Below are positions 16,391 through 24,937 of a stretch of DNA of 45,534 nt, in pieces (within the stretch, counting starts at the first letter, position 1; every line of letters starts with the position of its first letter). The position numbers and the translations under genes were made by a program. Source of the stretch: CAYZJV01 sp964482325 (GTDB lineage Bacteria; Spirochaetota; Spirochaetia; Sphaerochaetales; Sphaerochaetaceae); contig CAYZXD010000019.1 in NCBI GenBank assembly GCA_964482325.1, forward strand, positions 1 through 45,534, given 5' to 3'. The notes beneath the pieces were generated by a model. It was not told the origin of the DNA and searched no databases. It saw nothing but the letters and a program-made list of their open reading frames with translations.

Positions 16391-19114
16391 ATGGCAAAAA
16401 GCCTCTTGCAGAAACTCTTTGGCACGAAGCAGGAACGAGATATGAAACGCCTGATGCCGATCGTGGATCAGGTCAATGCGCAATCAGATTGGGCATCCGG
16501 TCTCTCAGAGACAGACTTCCCCGCAGTGACCGCATCATGGAAACAACAAATTACTGATGGAGCCTCACTCGATTCGATCCTGCCGCAGGCATTCGCCCTT
16601 GCGCAAGAAGCCGCTCACCGGGTGCTTTCTGAACGCCATTACGATGAACAGATCATGGGTGCAATCGTCCTCCATCAGGGAACCATATTGGAAATGAAGA
16701 CCGGAGAAGGAAAGACGCTTACCTGTGTCCCTGCAGCCTATCTGAATGCGCTGACTGGTAAAGGTGTGCATATTGTAACGGTAAATGACTATTTAGCTTC
16801 CCGCGATAGTGAATGGATGGGACCGATCTATCGATATCTGGGGCTGACTGTCGGGGCAATAGTGAGTGATATGGACACTGAAGCGCGAAGAAAAGCCTAT
16901 GCCTGTGATGTCACCTACGGAACCAACAATGAATTCGGCTTTGACTATCTACGCGATAATATGAAGTGGGATGCCCGCGATAAAATTCAGGTAGCACATC
17001 ATTTTTCCATTATTGATGAAGTGGACAGTATTCTCATCGATGAGGCTCGGACGCCACTTATCATCAGCGGTCAGGCTGCTGATGACACGATGAAAATCAA
17101 ATCGGCTTCCCGGATTGTCCCATCCCTCGTACCCTGTATCCGGGACGAGGAAACGGGTGACTATCCCGAGGATGCAACGGGAGATTTTCAGGTAGATGAA
17201 AAACAGAAACGGGTCACGTTCACCAATGAAGGACTGATCCGCATCGAGCAACTACTGCAACAATCGAAAGTAATTTCGGGATCACTGTACGATGGGGAAA
17301 ATTTCGAGTTTGTCCACTACATGACACAGGCAGTGAAAGCACAGGTACTTTTCAATAAGGATGTCGACTATGTGGTTGCAGAGGGGAAAGTCGAGATTGT
17401 TGACGAGTTCACCGGACGTATTCTCCATGGCCGCCGGTACAGTGACGGTCTGCATCAGGCGATCGAAGCAAAAGAAGGGATCCGTATCGAAGTGCAGAAT
17501 CGGACACTGGCGACTATCACCTTTCAGAACTTCTTCCGTATGTATGACAAGATTTCCGGCATGACCGGTACTGCCGACACAGAGGCTCCTGAATTTCAAA
17601 AAATCTACAACCTTGATGTAGTAGTGATTCCCACCCATCTTCCGATTATCCGGCAGGATCATCAGGATCTGGTATATCTGACTGAACAATACAAACACGA
17701 TGCGATCTGTAGAGAAATTGAGCGGGTCCATGCAACCGGACAACCGATCCTCGTAGGTACCGTTTCCATTGAAAAATCTGAACTTCTTTCCCGTATGCTC
17801 AAAGCCCGAGGTATTCGGCACGAAGTGCTGAATGCAAAAAACCATGCCCGTGAAGCCCATATTATTGAGGATGCAGGGGCTAAGGGAGCGGTTACGATTG
17901 CCACCAATATGGCAGGACGTGGAACAGATATCAAACTGGGAGGATCGCTCGATGCACGTATTCGAGCAGTGTGCGGCACTGATGCATCACCTGCGGCATG
18001 GGAAGCTGCAAAAGCTGAGGTCTATCCTGCATGGAAACGTGATTATGAAGAAGTAAAACAAACCGGGGGACTCTATATTCTTGGGACGGAACGACACGAA
18101 TCCCGTCGTATCGACAACCAGTTACGCGGTCGATCCGGTCGTCAGGGAGATCCGGGTACCTCGCGGTTCTTCCTCAGTCTTGACGATACGTTGATGCGTT
18201 TATTCGCTCGAGAATCGGTCCGTTCCATGCTGGGAAAGATCGGAATGGGTGCAGAACCCATAGAACATTCACTTGTCAGTCGAGCAATAGAAAAGGCACA
18301 GACCCGGGTAGAAGAACAGAACTTCGAAATCAGAAAACATCTGCTTGAGTATGATGATGTATTAAACGAACAGCGAAATTTCCTCTATGCACAGCGAGAT
18401 GCGATTCTCCGTGCTGACAATCTGGTAAATCGGGCACTTGATGCATGCAAAGAGATAGTCGGTTCTTTGGTACAGCAACTTGACTTCGATGGTACTGATA
18501 GTGAACAGGCAAAGACTCGGGTGTCAGAAGCACTCGAGGAACAATTTCATTACGTTCCTGAATTAGCTTTACAAAATCTTGATCGTGCTAGTATGATCGA
18601 TCGCGTCTATCAGGCGCTTGAACAACATGTCCTGCAGAAAATTTCACTTACTGGAGAACAACCGTTTAATGATTTTTTGAGGTATCAGTATCTGAGACAG
18701 ATCGATATGCGCTGGCAGAACCATCTGGATCAGTTGGAAGCTCTAAGAGAGGCAGTCTATCTGAGAACCTATGCACAGAAAAATCCTCTGCTTGAGTATA
18801 AGCTTGAAGGGTTCGATATTTTCGACCGTATGATTGATGAAATCAGAGCCTACATTGCTGTCCTTGCCGTTCGTGTACAGATACAAAGCACTGATGGGCG
18901 TAAACGCACCTCCCCTTCTTCAGCTGCTCAGGTAGTTGCTTCCCATTCGGCAGTCTCTCAGTTCTCAGCACCGCAGGCAGCAAGAACTCAGGGAGCTCAG
19001 CCGGGACAAGGTGCCGTGCAGGTTCGTCGGACTGATCGGAAGATAGGACGCAACGAACCGTGCCCCTGTGGAAGCGGAAAGAAATATAAACATTGCCATG
19101 GCAGAAATGTCTAG
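16391..19114 (+). CDS. secA: Preprotein translocase ATPase SecA
   Basis: A 907-residue motor that drives secretory proteins through SecYEG. Nucleotide-binding domain 1 has Walker A MKTGEGKTL and the DEVDSILIDEARTPL box. The preprotein cross-linking domain follows, then nucleotide-binding domain 2 with NMAGRGTDIKLGG and the arginine-rich QLRGRSGRQGDPG. The C-terminus carries the SecB/zinc motif CPC-x8-CH (891-904) after a Ser/Ala/Gln linker. The start at 16391 follows GAGGG; in-frame codons back to 16241 lie in the murG promoter region. The last 4 nt overlap the stop codon of the convergent LysM/LytM gene. Confidence 0.98.
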   Translation: MAKSLLQKLFGTKQERDMKRLMPIVDQVNAQSDWASGLSETDFPAVTASWKQQITDGASLDSILPQAFALAQEAAHRVLSERHYDEQIMGAIVLHQGTILEMKTGEGKTLTCVPAAYLNALTGKGVHIVTVNDYLASRDSEWMGPIYRYLGLTVGAIVSDMDTEARRKAYACDVTYGTNNEFGFDYLRDNMKWDARDKIQVAHHFSIIDEVDSILIDEARTPLIISGQAADDTMKIKSASRIVPSLVPCIRDEETGDYPEDATGDFQVDEKQKRVTFTNEGLIRIEQLLQQSKVISGSLYDGENFEFVHYMTQAVKAQVLFNKDVDYVVAEGKVEIVDEFTGRILHGRRYSDGLHQAIEAKEGIRIEVQNRTLATITFQNFFRMYDKISGMTGTADTEAPEFQKIYNLDVVVIPTHLPIIRQDHQDLVYLTEQYKHDAICREIERVHATGQPILVGTVSIEKSELLSRMLKARGIRHEVLNAKNHAREAHIIEDAGAKGAVTIATNMAGRGTDIKLGGSLDARIRAVCGTDASPAAWEAAKAEVYPAWKRDYEEVKQTGGLYILGTERHESRRIDNQLRGRSGRQGDPGTSRFFLSLDDTLMRLFARESVRSMLGKIGMGAEPIEHSLVSRAIEKAQTRVEEQNFEIRKHLLEYDDVLNEQRNFLYAQRDAILRADNLVNRALDACKEIVGSLVQQLDFDGTDSEQAKTRVSEALEEQFHYVPELALQNLDRASMIDRVYQALEQHVLQKISLTGEQPFNDFLRYQYLRQIDMRWQNHLDQLEALREAVYLRTYAQKNPLLEYKLEGFDIFDRMIDEIRAYIAVLAVRVQIQSTDGRKRTSPSSAAQVVASHSAVSQFSAPQAARTQGAQPGQGAVQVRRTDRKIGRNEPCPCGSGKKYKHCHGRNV

Positions 19115-20178
19115 AAGAAATTTGCGGGGTTGAGTGCGGTACCGTCCTGCTCTATCGAAAAATAGAGCGTCGGTGTCTCGATGACGCCTGAGTTTCCTAT
19201 GGTTCCTATGATATCACCTTGTTTGACTGCATCGCCGACTTTAACAGAGACATCTTCAAGGTGCGCATAGGTCGTACGATAGCTGTTATCATGGGAGAGC
19301 ACGACAAAACGTCCCATTCCATCAATTACGTTACCGGCATCCACGACCACACCCGTAGCAGATGCCTCAACGGCAGTTCCCAGGGCACCGGAAATCCAGA
19401 TTCCCTGAAGAACGACAATATCTTCGGTGTTCCCATATACGACAGTCTGTCCGTAGAGACCGGTAATGCGTCCCTCAGCAGGTCGCACAAATCGATCATA
19501 CGCAGCTAATGAGCCGTCATCGTCAACCTGAGCACTGGGGATAAATAGTTTCTGTCCGGGATAAATCACCTCTGAATTAAGCTCGTTGATCTCCTGAAGC
19601 GTTTTCCACCCAAGGGTTGGATTAAACCGATTGGTAATGATCGACAAAGAGTCTCCCGATTGCACGGTATACAGCTGTCCTTCTATTTTTGGAATGCGAA
19701 GCACGGTCCCAGCTTGAATTGATGAGAGGTTACGGATGGTGTTCACACTCAACAACGTTTCCCGGGAGATCCCGTAGTCTGCAGAGATGGAAGCAAGAGT
19801 CTCATCGGGTTGCACAACATGCTCTACATACCATCCGGATCGCGGTGCAGGTGCAACATCGGAACTTACTTGTTCGGTATCTTCTGTCACGGCCGATGGT
19901 GCAGCTTCGGCAGCCGGCTCTGCTAGAGGAGCAATTGTAGGCTCTGTTTCCGGCTCGACGACAAGCACGTTTTCCGGTTTTGCGGGTGCTGTTTCTTCTG
20001 CAGAAGCTGAAAAGTAGAGCAGCCACAGTACCACGACACCGACACAGAGCAGAATACCGACAATCACCACAGCTGCGATAATGCGGAGGCTTCTGGAATC
20101 CATACGATCCGAGCGCCGGCGTTTATTGTTCTCAGTGCGTCCCATGTCATCATAACTGCTTCTATCGGTATGTCCCAT
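19111..20178 (-). CDS. Membrane-anchored LysM and degenerate LytM (M23-like) protein
   Basis: A 355-residue protein: basic N-terminus, one membrane segment (about 30-50), a Pro/Glu/Ala-rich periplasmic linker, two LysM repeats (HVVQPDETLASISADYGI and YTVQSGDSLSIITNRF), and a C-terminal LytM/M23 fold. The zinc ligands of active M23 peptidases are largely missing: there is no H-x3-D, the HxH site reads TYAHL, and the last HxE-type site reads LYFSIEQ. It is therefore probably a non-catalytic, NlpD/EnvC-like activator of wall amidases. The start at 20178 is preferred because AGGAAAGG precedes it; an ATG at 20202 has none. It is divergent from the class B PBP, consistent with a septal wall role. 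Confidence 0.85.
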   Translation of the reverse strand: MGHTDRSSYDDMGRTENNKRRRSDRMDSRSLRIIAAVVIVGILLCVGVVVLWLLYFSASAEETAPAKPENVLVVEPETEPTIAPLAEPAAEAAPSAVTEDTEQVSSDVAPAPRSGWYVEHVVQPDETLASISADYGISRETLLSVNTIRNLSSIQAGTVLRIPKIEGQLYTVQSGDSLSIITNRFNPTLGWKTLQEINELNSEVIYPGQKLFIPSAQVDDDGSLAAYDRFVRPAEGRITGLYGQTVVYGNTEDIVVLQGIWISGALGTAVEASATGVVVDAGNVIDGMGRFVVLSHDNSYRTTYAHLEDVSVKVGDAVKQGDIIGTIGNSGVIETPTLYFSIEQDGTALNPANFF

Positions 20179-20195
20179 TGTTGCCTTTCCTGATC

Positions 20196-20225
20196 TCGAC
20201 ATTACTGCGCTTCCATAGTACTATA
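20196..20225. promoter_or_regulatory. Overlapping divergent promoters of the LysM/LytM and PBP genes
   Basis: The perfect palindrome ATAGTACTAT (20215-20224) supplies a plus-strand -10 (TACTAT, 20219-20224) 17 nt after TCGACA (20196-20201), and a minus-strand -10 (TATAGT, 20225-20220) with a weak -35. The plus transcript would begin only a few bases before the PBP start codon at 20234. Confidence 0.45.
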
Positions 20226-20233
20226 TTTGGACC

Positions 20234-21904
20234 ATGGTATCCAGAGAAAAAGCAACGATAAGCCGGCTACTGATCGGTATCACGGTCATTTGTGCAGCCG
20301 CTGTCTTTATCCGGGTACTCTTCCTCCTCATTTCAGGTCCCGTCCCAGAAAGCGAATATGACAACCCGTCTGTTGCGCAGCAGGTGATTCGGGGATCTAT
20401 TACAGACAGAAACGGAAAACTCTTAGCAGTTGAGGTGCCCTACTGGTCATGTGCATTAATACTCAATGAAGTTCCCGATATTCAGCAGACAGCGAAGAAG
20501 CTGGAACAGCTGATCGCCGTAGATGCCACGACCATCATTTCAGAAGCGGCACAGCGATCACAGTATTATCTGGTAAAACGGCGTCTTACGGAACAGGAGC
20601 GGACAGCGCTGGAACAGGCTGACATTACTGGGATTCGTATAGAAAAACGGTATGGGAGAGCTTACCCTCAGCAACATCATGCAGCACAGATTTTAGGATT
20701 TACCAACAGCGAGAACCGGGGTATCGAGGGATTGGAACTTGCGTATGAACGGGAACTCTTTCCCTACCCCGAACTGGATACACAGATAACGCGCGGTGCC
20801 GATATCGAGGTAACCCTGGATATGGATCTGCAGTACCTGCTTGATCTGCAGGCAGAGGCTATCAACCGGGAACACTATCCCGACTCCATTGTGGGAATCA
20901 TCATGGGAGCACAGACGGGAGAGATATTGGCAGCTACCTCGTACCCCTGGTACGATCCCCAATCATATCAGCAATCAGATGTGGAGTCTCGGCAGAACAA
21001 AGTGATTACTGCACGGTACGAACCGGGTTCAGTATTTAAAATCTTCTCACTTGCTGCAGAGTTGCAGGCGCAAGATGCCGATATGAGTGAACCGTTCTTC
21101 TGTGATGGATCCTACACATTTACCACACCAAATGGCACAGAAACCACCATAAACTGTGTACATGCTCACCATACGGTAAACCCGCAGACCATGCTTGCCT
21201 ATTCGTGTAACGGAGCAGTCTCACATTGGGCATTGCAGACCGAAGATCAGAAACTGTATGACCTGCTCAGTGCACTGGGATTCAATGCCCTCTGGCATAC
21301 CGAGATGCCCGGAGGTGTTGGAGGGACGCTCTCTTCACCTGATACCTGGTCAGGACGAAGTAAGGTTACCATCTCCTTCGGTCAGGAAATTGCTACTACT
21401 GCCTTACATCTCGTTACTGCCGCTACGGCACTTGCAACGCAAGGGTCGGTCATGCAACCTTATATCATCAAAACGATTCGTGATGCACAGGGTGTCGTGC
21501 AATACCACAGTGAACCGCAAGTAGCCCATGCTGATGTTTTCTCTCCTGAGGTGACTCATGAGGTTCTTGCGGGAATGGTGTTGGCAACACAAACCGGAGG
21601 AACGGCGACGCGCACTGCAGTACCGGGAGTGACGGTTGCGGCAAAGACGGGAACCGCACAGCTTATCGATCCAGATACCAGAACTTACGAGACAGATCGC
21701 TCTTTGGCAAGTACGATTGCCATTGTTCCCGCAGAAGATCCACAATACATCATCTACATAGGTGCAATCAATCCGAAGGGAAATACGATCTGGGGAAGTA
21801 ATATTGCCGGGCCTGCAGTAGGGACCATCATCGCCGATATGGTAAGACAGGGAAAACTTACCTCTTCGGCTATGAAGAACATCACCACCTACTCATCACG
21901 TTGA
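20234..21904 (+). CDS. Class B penicillin-binding protein (FtsI/PBP2-type peptidoglycan transpeptidase)
   Basis: A 556-residue bitopic protein: membrane anchor at 10-33, PBP dimerisation domain beginning with IRGSITDRNGKLLA, and a C-terminal transpeptidase domain with all three active-site motifs, SVFK (Ser266-Lys269), SCN (324-326) and KTG (471-473). It crosslinks peptidoglycan, usually with a SEDS glycosyltransferase; FtsW is encoded in the same window. There are no PASTA domains. Because the dcw cluster lacks ftsI, this is the best local candidate for the septal enzyme, but an elongation (PBP2) role cannot be excluded. No ribosome-binding site precedes the ATG. Its last 16 nt overlap flhF on the other strand. 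Confidence 0.93.
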   Translation: MVSREKATISRLLIGITVICAAAVFIRVLFLLISGPVPESEYDNPSVAQQVIRGSITDRNGKLLAVEVPYWSCALILNEVPDIQQTAKKLEQLIAVDATTIISEAAQRSQYYLVKRRLTEQERTALEQADITGIRIEKRYGRAYPQQHHAAQILGFTNSENRGIEGLELAYERELFPYPELDTQITRGADIEVTLDMDLQYLLDLQAEAINREHYPDSIVGIIMGAQTGEILAATSYPWYDPQSYQQSDVESRQNKVITARYEPGSVFKIFSLAAELQAQDADMSEPFFCDGSYTFTTPNGTETTINCVHAHHTVNPQTMLAYSCNGAVSHWALQTEDQKLYDLLSALGFNALWHTEMPGGVGGTLSSPDTWSGRSKVTISFGQEIATTALHLVTAATALATQGSVMQPYIIKTIRDAQGVVQYHSEPQVAHADVFSPEVTHEVLAGMVLATQTGGTATRTAVPGVTVAAKTGTAQLIDPDTRTYETDRSLASTIAIVPAEDPQYIIYIGAINPKGNTIWGSNIAGPAVGTIIADMVRQGKLTSSAMKNITTYSSR

Positions 21905-23028
21905 TCAAGACAGTCTCCATTGACCTGGTTCATCCAAAGGTGTTCAAAATCGAGGGAAAATCCACGCAGATAGCCAAGCACCGTAGCTGCTGAGGCTTTA
22001 TGAATATCTTTCGGAACCCGTTGCCCATCAGTAAAGAACAGTAATGGCAATCCCCGTTCATGACAGATACTGAGTACATTCCCTACCGTTTCCGTCTCAT
22101 CCATCTTTGTCACAATAAGACTACGGATACGGTACGATCCATATTGGTCCAGTACGCCCCTAATATCCTCCTGTTTCATAGCGGCTGAGACAGCGAGATA
22201 GAACCCGCACTGGGAGACTTCAGGTACAGAAAGGAGGGTTTTCATTTTGAGAGCCAGATCGGTATCTCTCGGGCTTTTCCCGATTGTATCGACAACCAGC
22301 AGGTCAATTTCGCGATATTCATGCAATATACGGTACAAGTCTTCTTCATTATGTACCCGATGTACCGGTATCTGCAGTGAAGAACCAAATGCCGAAAGCT
22401 GTTCATAAGCTCCAGCACGAAAGGAATCGATTGTGACCATATGCACCGAACGTCGTAAGGAAGCTTCTTTTTGCAGCCCATAGAGTGCAGCAATCTTTGC
22501 CACCGTGGTTGTTTTACCCACCCCCGTTGGACCGAGCAGGATACAGAGGTGTGGAGGCGCTATCTGTGTCTCAAGATCAATCGATATAAGGGAGACAATC
22601 TTATCCACCAACAGCAGTTCAAACTCGGAAACCTGCGGGACATCCTCCTGATAATCCTGAAGCGCTTCACGAACCAATTCACTGATGACTTGTATGAACT
22701 GCTCAGAAAAATCATTTTCATGAAGCAATGCTTTTGCATGCTCCATCAACTGTTCCTGTTGCAGTGCTACCGGATCAACCACCTGGGGTTCTTCAACCGC
22801 TACGGGTTCTTCGTGGAGTATTTCTGCTTCTACCGGAGGAGATTCAACCGGGATATCCTCAGCAAGATAACAGGTGAGTTCCACATGGGATTTAGTTCCC
22901 AACCACAAGAACCCGCCACGTCCCGTTACATCACGTCTGCTGTGGATACGCAGAGCCGGACCGTATTGCTCACGCGCCTTACGAACCGCCTCATCAAAAT
23001 CCTTTGCCACTATCGTGATGTATTTCAT
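21889..23028 (-). CDS. flhF: Flagellar biosynthesis GTPase FlhF
   Basis: A 379-residue SRP-type GTPase that governs flagellar placement and assembly at the cell pole. An N-terminal B domain with a charged, Glu/Val/Pro-rich linker (about 60-95) precedes the N and G domains. G1 is GPTGVGKTT (166-174), followed by DSFRAGAYEQL; G4 is TKMDE (307-311). G3 reads DTIGKS rather than the usual DTAGR. Its N-terminus (MKYITIVAKDFDEAVRKARE) is typical. AAGGGG precedes the start, 17 nt after hslU. It is the last gene of the division/recombination cluster; no flhA or fleN is present. Its 3' end overlaps the PBP gene. Confidence 0.94.
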   Translation of the reverse strand: MKYITIVAKDFDEAVRKAREQYGPALRIHSRRDVTGRGGFLWLGTKSHVELTCYLAEDIPVESPPVEAEILHEEPVAVEEPQVVDPVALQQEQLMEHAKALLHENDFSEQFIQVISELVREALQDYQEDVPQVSEFELLLVDKIVSLISIDLETQIAPPHLCILLGPTGVGKTTTVAKIAALYGLQKEASLRRSVHMVTIDSFRAGAYEQLSAFGSSLQIPVHRVHNEEDLYRILHEYREIDLLVVDTIGKSPRDTDLALKMKTLLSVPEVSQCGFYLAVSAAMKQEDIRGVLDQYGSYRIRSLIVTKMDETETVGNVLSICHERGLPLLFFTDGQRVPKDIHKASAATVLGYLRGFSLDFEHLWMNQVNGDCLDQRDE

Positions 23029-23045
23029 GCGTAACCCCTTTTGTA

Positions 23046-24398
23046 TTACAGAATATACCGGCTGAGATCTTCGTGTTCGATAATACTTGCCAGACGTTCC
23101 TCAACATACGATTCGTCTATGGTCACTGTCTGACCTGCCATCTCTGAAGCATTGAAAGAGATATCGTCAAGCAGTCGTTCCATGATCGTGTACAAACGAC
23201 GTGCTCCGATGTTTTCCGTAGTGCTGTTCACTTGATAGGCAATCTGGCTGATTCGTTTAAGTGCTTCCGGTGCAAATATAAGCGAAACATCTTCTGTTTC
23301 CATCAGCGCGATATACTGCTTTACAATAGCATTTTCGGGTTCCTGAAGAATTCTGAGGAAATCGGTATCAGTCAGTTCATTCAACTCTACACGAAGTGGG
23401 AATCTACCCTGCAGTTCCGGAATCAGGTCACTGGGTTTGCTGACATGAAACGCTCCTGCGGCGATGAAAAGTATATGTGTCGTGTCAATAATCCCCCACT
23501 TGGTGGAAATCTGGCTCCCTTCAACGATAGGAAGAATATCACGCTGAACTCCTTCACGGGAGACATCCGGTCCATGTTGTCCTCCCTTGTTGCCGGCAAC
23601 CTTATCGATCTCATCGATGAAAATGATTCCCATCTGTTCAACGCGTTCTTTTGCAATTTCAATGACCTGATCCTGATCAAGGCTCTTCTCGGTCTCTTCT
23701 TCAGTGAGAATCTCACGAGCACGTTTAACCGTAACTTTCCGTTTCTTTCCCTTGTTGCCGAAAATACTCCCGAGACTCTGAATGGTATTTTCCAGATCTT
23801 CAAGATTGCCTCCGGCAAGCAGTTCTACACCATGGGCAGGAGCTTTTGGTGAGACAGTAATTTCAATCTCACGATCTTCCAACCGCTCCTCACGGAGGAA
23901 CTGACGGAACTTTTCCCGGGTTTCTTCGGTTGCACTAACTAGAGAAGAGTTATCAGAGCCCGATTTGCCCTGTGGTTTGTTCGGTAATAAGAGATCGAGC
24001 AACCGATTTTCCACCTGTTGCTCCACCTGTGATCTGCGTTGCTCGGCAAGCTCTTTGCGTGTCATCTGTACCGCAGTTCCCATCAAATCGCGAACCATCG
24101 ATTCGACATCTCTTCCGACGTACCCTACTTCGGTGTATTTGGTTGCTTCAACCTTCACAAACGGAGTATTCGCTAATCGGGCAATACGGCGGGCAATTTC
24201 TGTCTTTCCCACACCGGTCGGACCGATCATAATGATATTTTTGGGAGAAACCTCATCTCGGATAGCATCAGGAAGCCGTTTTCTCCGTGCCCGGTTCCGC
24301 AATGCGATAGCGACTGTCCGTTTGGCCTCTTTCTGTCCAATGATGTAATTATCAAGTTCCCTTACAATTTCTGCAGGAGTCATATCGTCTAGATGCAT
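23046..24398 (-). CDS. hslU: ATP-dependent protease ATPase subunit HslU (ClpY)
   Basis: A 450-residue AAA+ unfoldase that feeds proteins to HslV. The start MHLDDMTPAEIVRELDNYIIGQ aligns with the family; Walker A is GPTGVGKT (59-66) and the pore loop is GYVG (92-95). The intermediate domain lies about residues 110-230, Walker B is IIFIDEIDK, and the sensor region reads GRFPLRVELNELT. The C-terminal tail DLSRYIL, which inserts into HslV, is conserved. Three consecutive possible starts (TTG at 24404, ATG at 24401, ATG at 24398) overlap or abut the hslV stop; the last has the best spacing to GGAGGG. Confidence 0.97.
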   Translation of the reverse strand: MHLDDMTPAEIVRELDNYIIGQKEAKRTVAIALRNRARRKRLPDAIRDEVSPKNIIMIGPTGVGKTEIARRIARLANTPFVKVEATKYTEVGYVGRDVESMVRDLMGTAVQMTRKELAEQRRSQVEQQVENRLLDLLLPNKPQGKSGSDNSSLVSATEETREKFRQFLREERLEDREIEITVSPKAPAHGVELLAGGNLEDLENTIQSLGSIFGNKGKKRKVTVKRAREILTEEETEKSLDQDQVIEIAKERVEQMGIIFIDEIDKVAGNKGGQHGPDVSREGVQRDILPIVEGSQISTKWGIIDTTHILFIAAGAFHVSKPSDLIPELQGRFPLRVELNELTDTDFLRILQEPENAIVKQYIALMETEDVSLIFAPEALKRISQIAYQVNSTTENIGARRLYTIMERLLDDISFNASEMAGQTVTIDESYVEERLASIIEHEDLSRYIL

Positions 24399-24400
24399 CA

Positions 24401-24937
24401 TCAACCCTCCAGCTGCTCTACCAGTATAGACTTATTCGTATAAATACAAATATCACCAGCTATTTCCAGTGATTTACGTGCAATTTCAGGAGCACTCAAT
24501 TCGGTCCCATCAAGATAGGCTCTTGCTGCAGCAAGAGCAAAATTACCCCCGGAGCCAATGGCAATAACATCATGTTCCGGTTCAATCACATCACCAACAC
24601 CTGATATGAGAAACGTCTTCTGGGCATCGGCAACGAGGAGCATCGCTTCCAATTTCCTCAGGTTTCGGTCCATCCGCCATTCCTTCGCCATTTCTACGGC
24701 AGCCCGGGTAAGATCTCCCCGATATTGCTTGAGCTTCTTTTCTATCAGCTCATATAAAGTGAAGGCATCTGCTGTAGCTCCGGCAAACCCAGATAATACC
24801 GTGTCATCCATCATGCGCCGTACCTTTCGGGCATTTCCCTTGAGAATAGCCTCTCCGGCTGTGACTTGCCCATCTCCTGCAATGGCAACCTGATTACCTC
24901 TCCGAACTGCTATGATCGTCGTTCCTCGTATTTCCAT
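24401..24937 (-). CDS. hslV: ATP-dependent protease subunit HslV (ClpQ)
   Basis: A 178-residue proteasome-beta-like threonine peptidase forming the core of the HslUV complex. It begins MEIRG-TTIIAVRR: the short propeptide is removed to expose the nucleophile Thr6. GDGQVT and SGFAGATADAFTL, the family's conserved segments, follow. The start at 24937 has AAGGAAAG upstream. The first 44 nt of the gene overlap the end of xerC, an unusually long overlap for this cluster. hslU follows immediately. Confidence 0.96.
   Translation of the reverse strand: MEIRGTTIIAVRRGNQVAIAGDGQVTAGEAILKGNARKVRRMMDDTVLSGFAGATADAFTLYELIEKKLKQYRGDLTRAAVEMAKEWRMDRNLRKLEAMLLVADAQKTFLISGVGDVIEPEHDVIAIGSGGNFALAAARAYLDGTELSAPEIARKSLEIAGDICIYTNKSILVEQLEG

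Noticed and set aside
16417..16435. TTGGCACGAAGCAGG at the start of secA, resembling a -24 element
   Set aside because: The base pair 10 nt after GG is not GC, it is inside the coding region, and no gene start follows.
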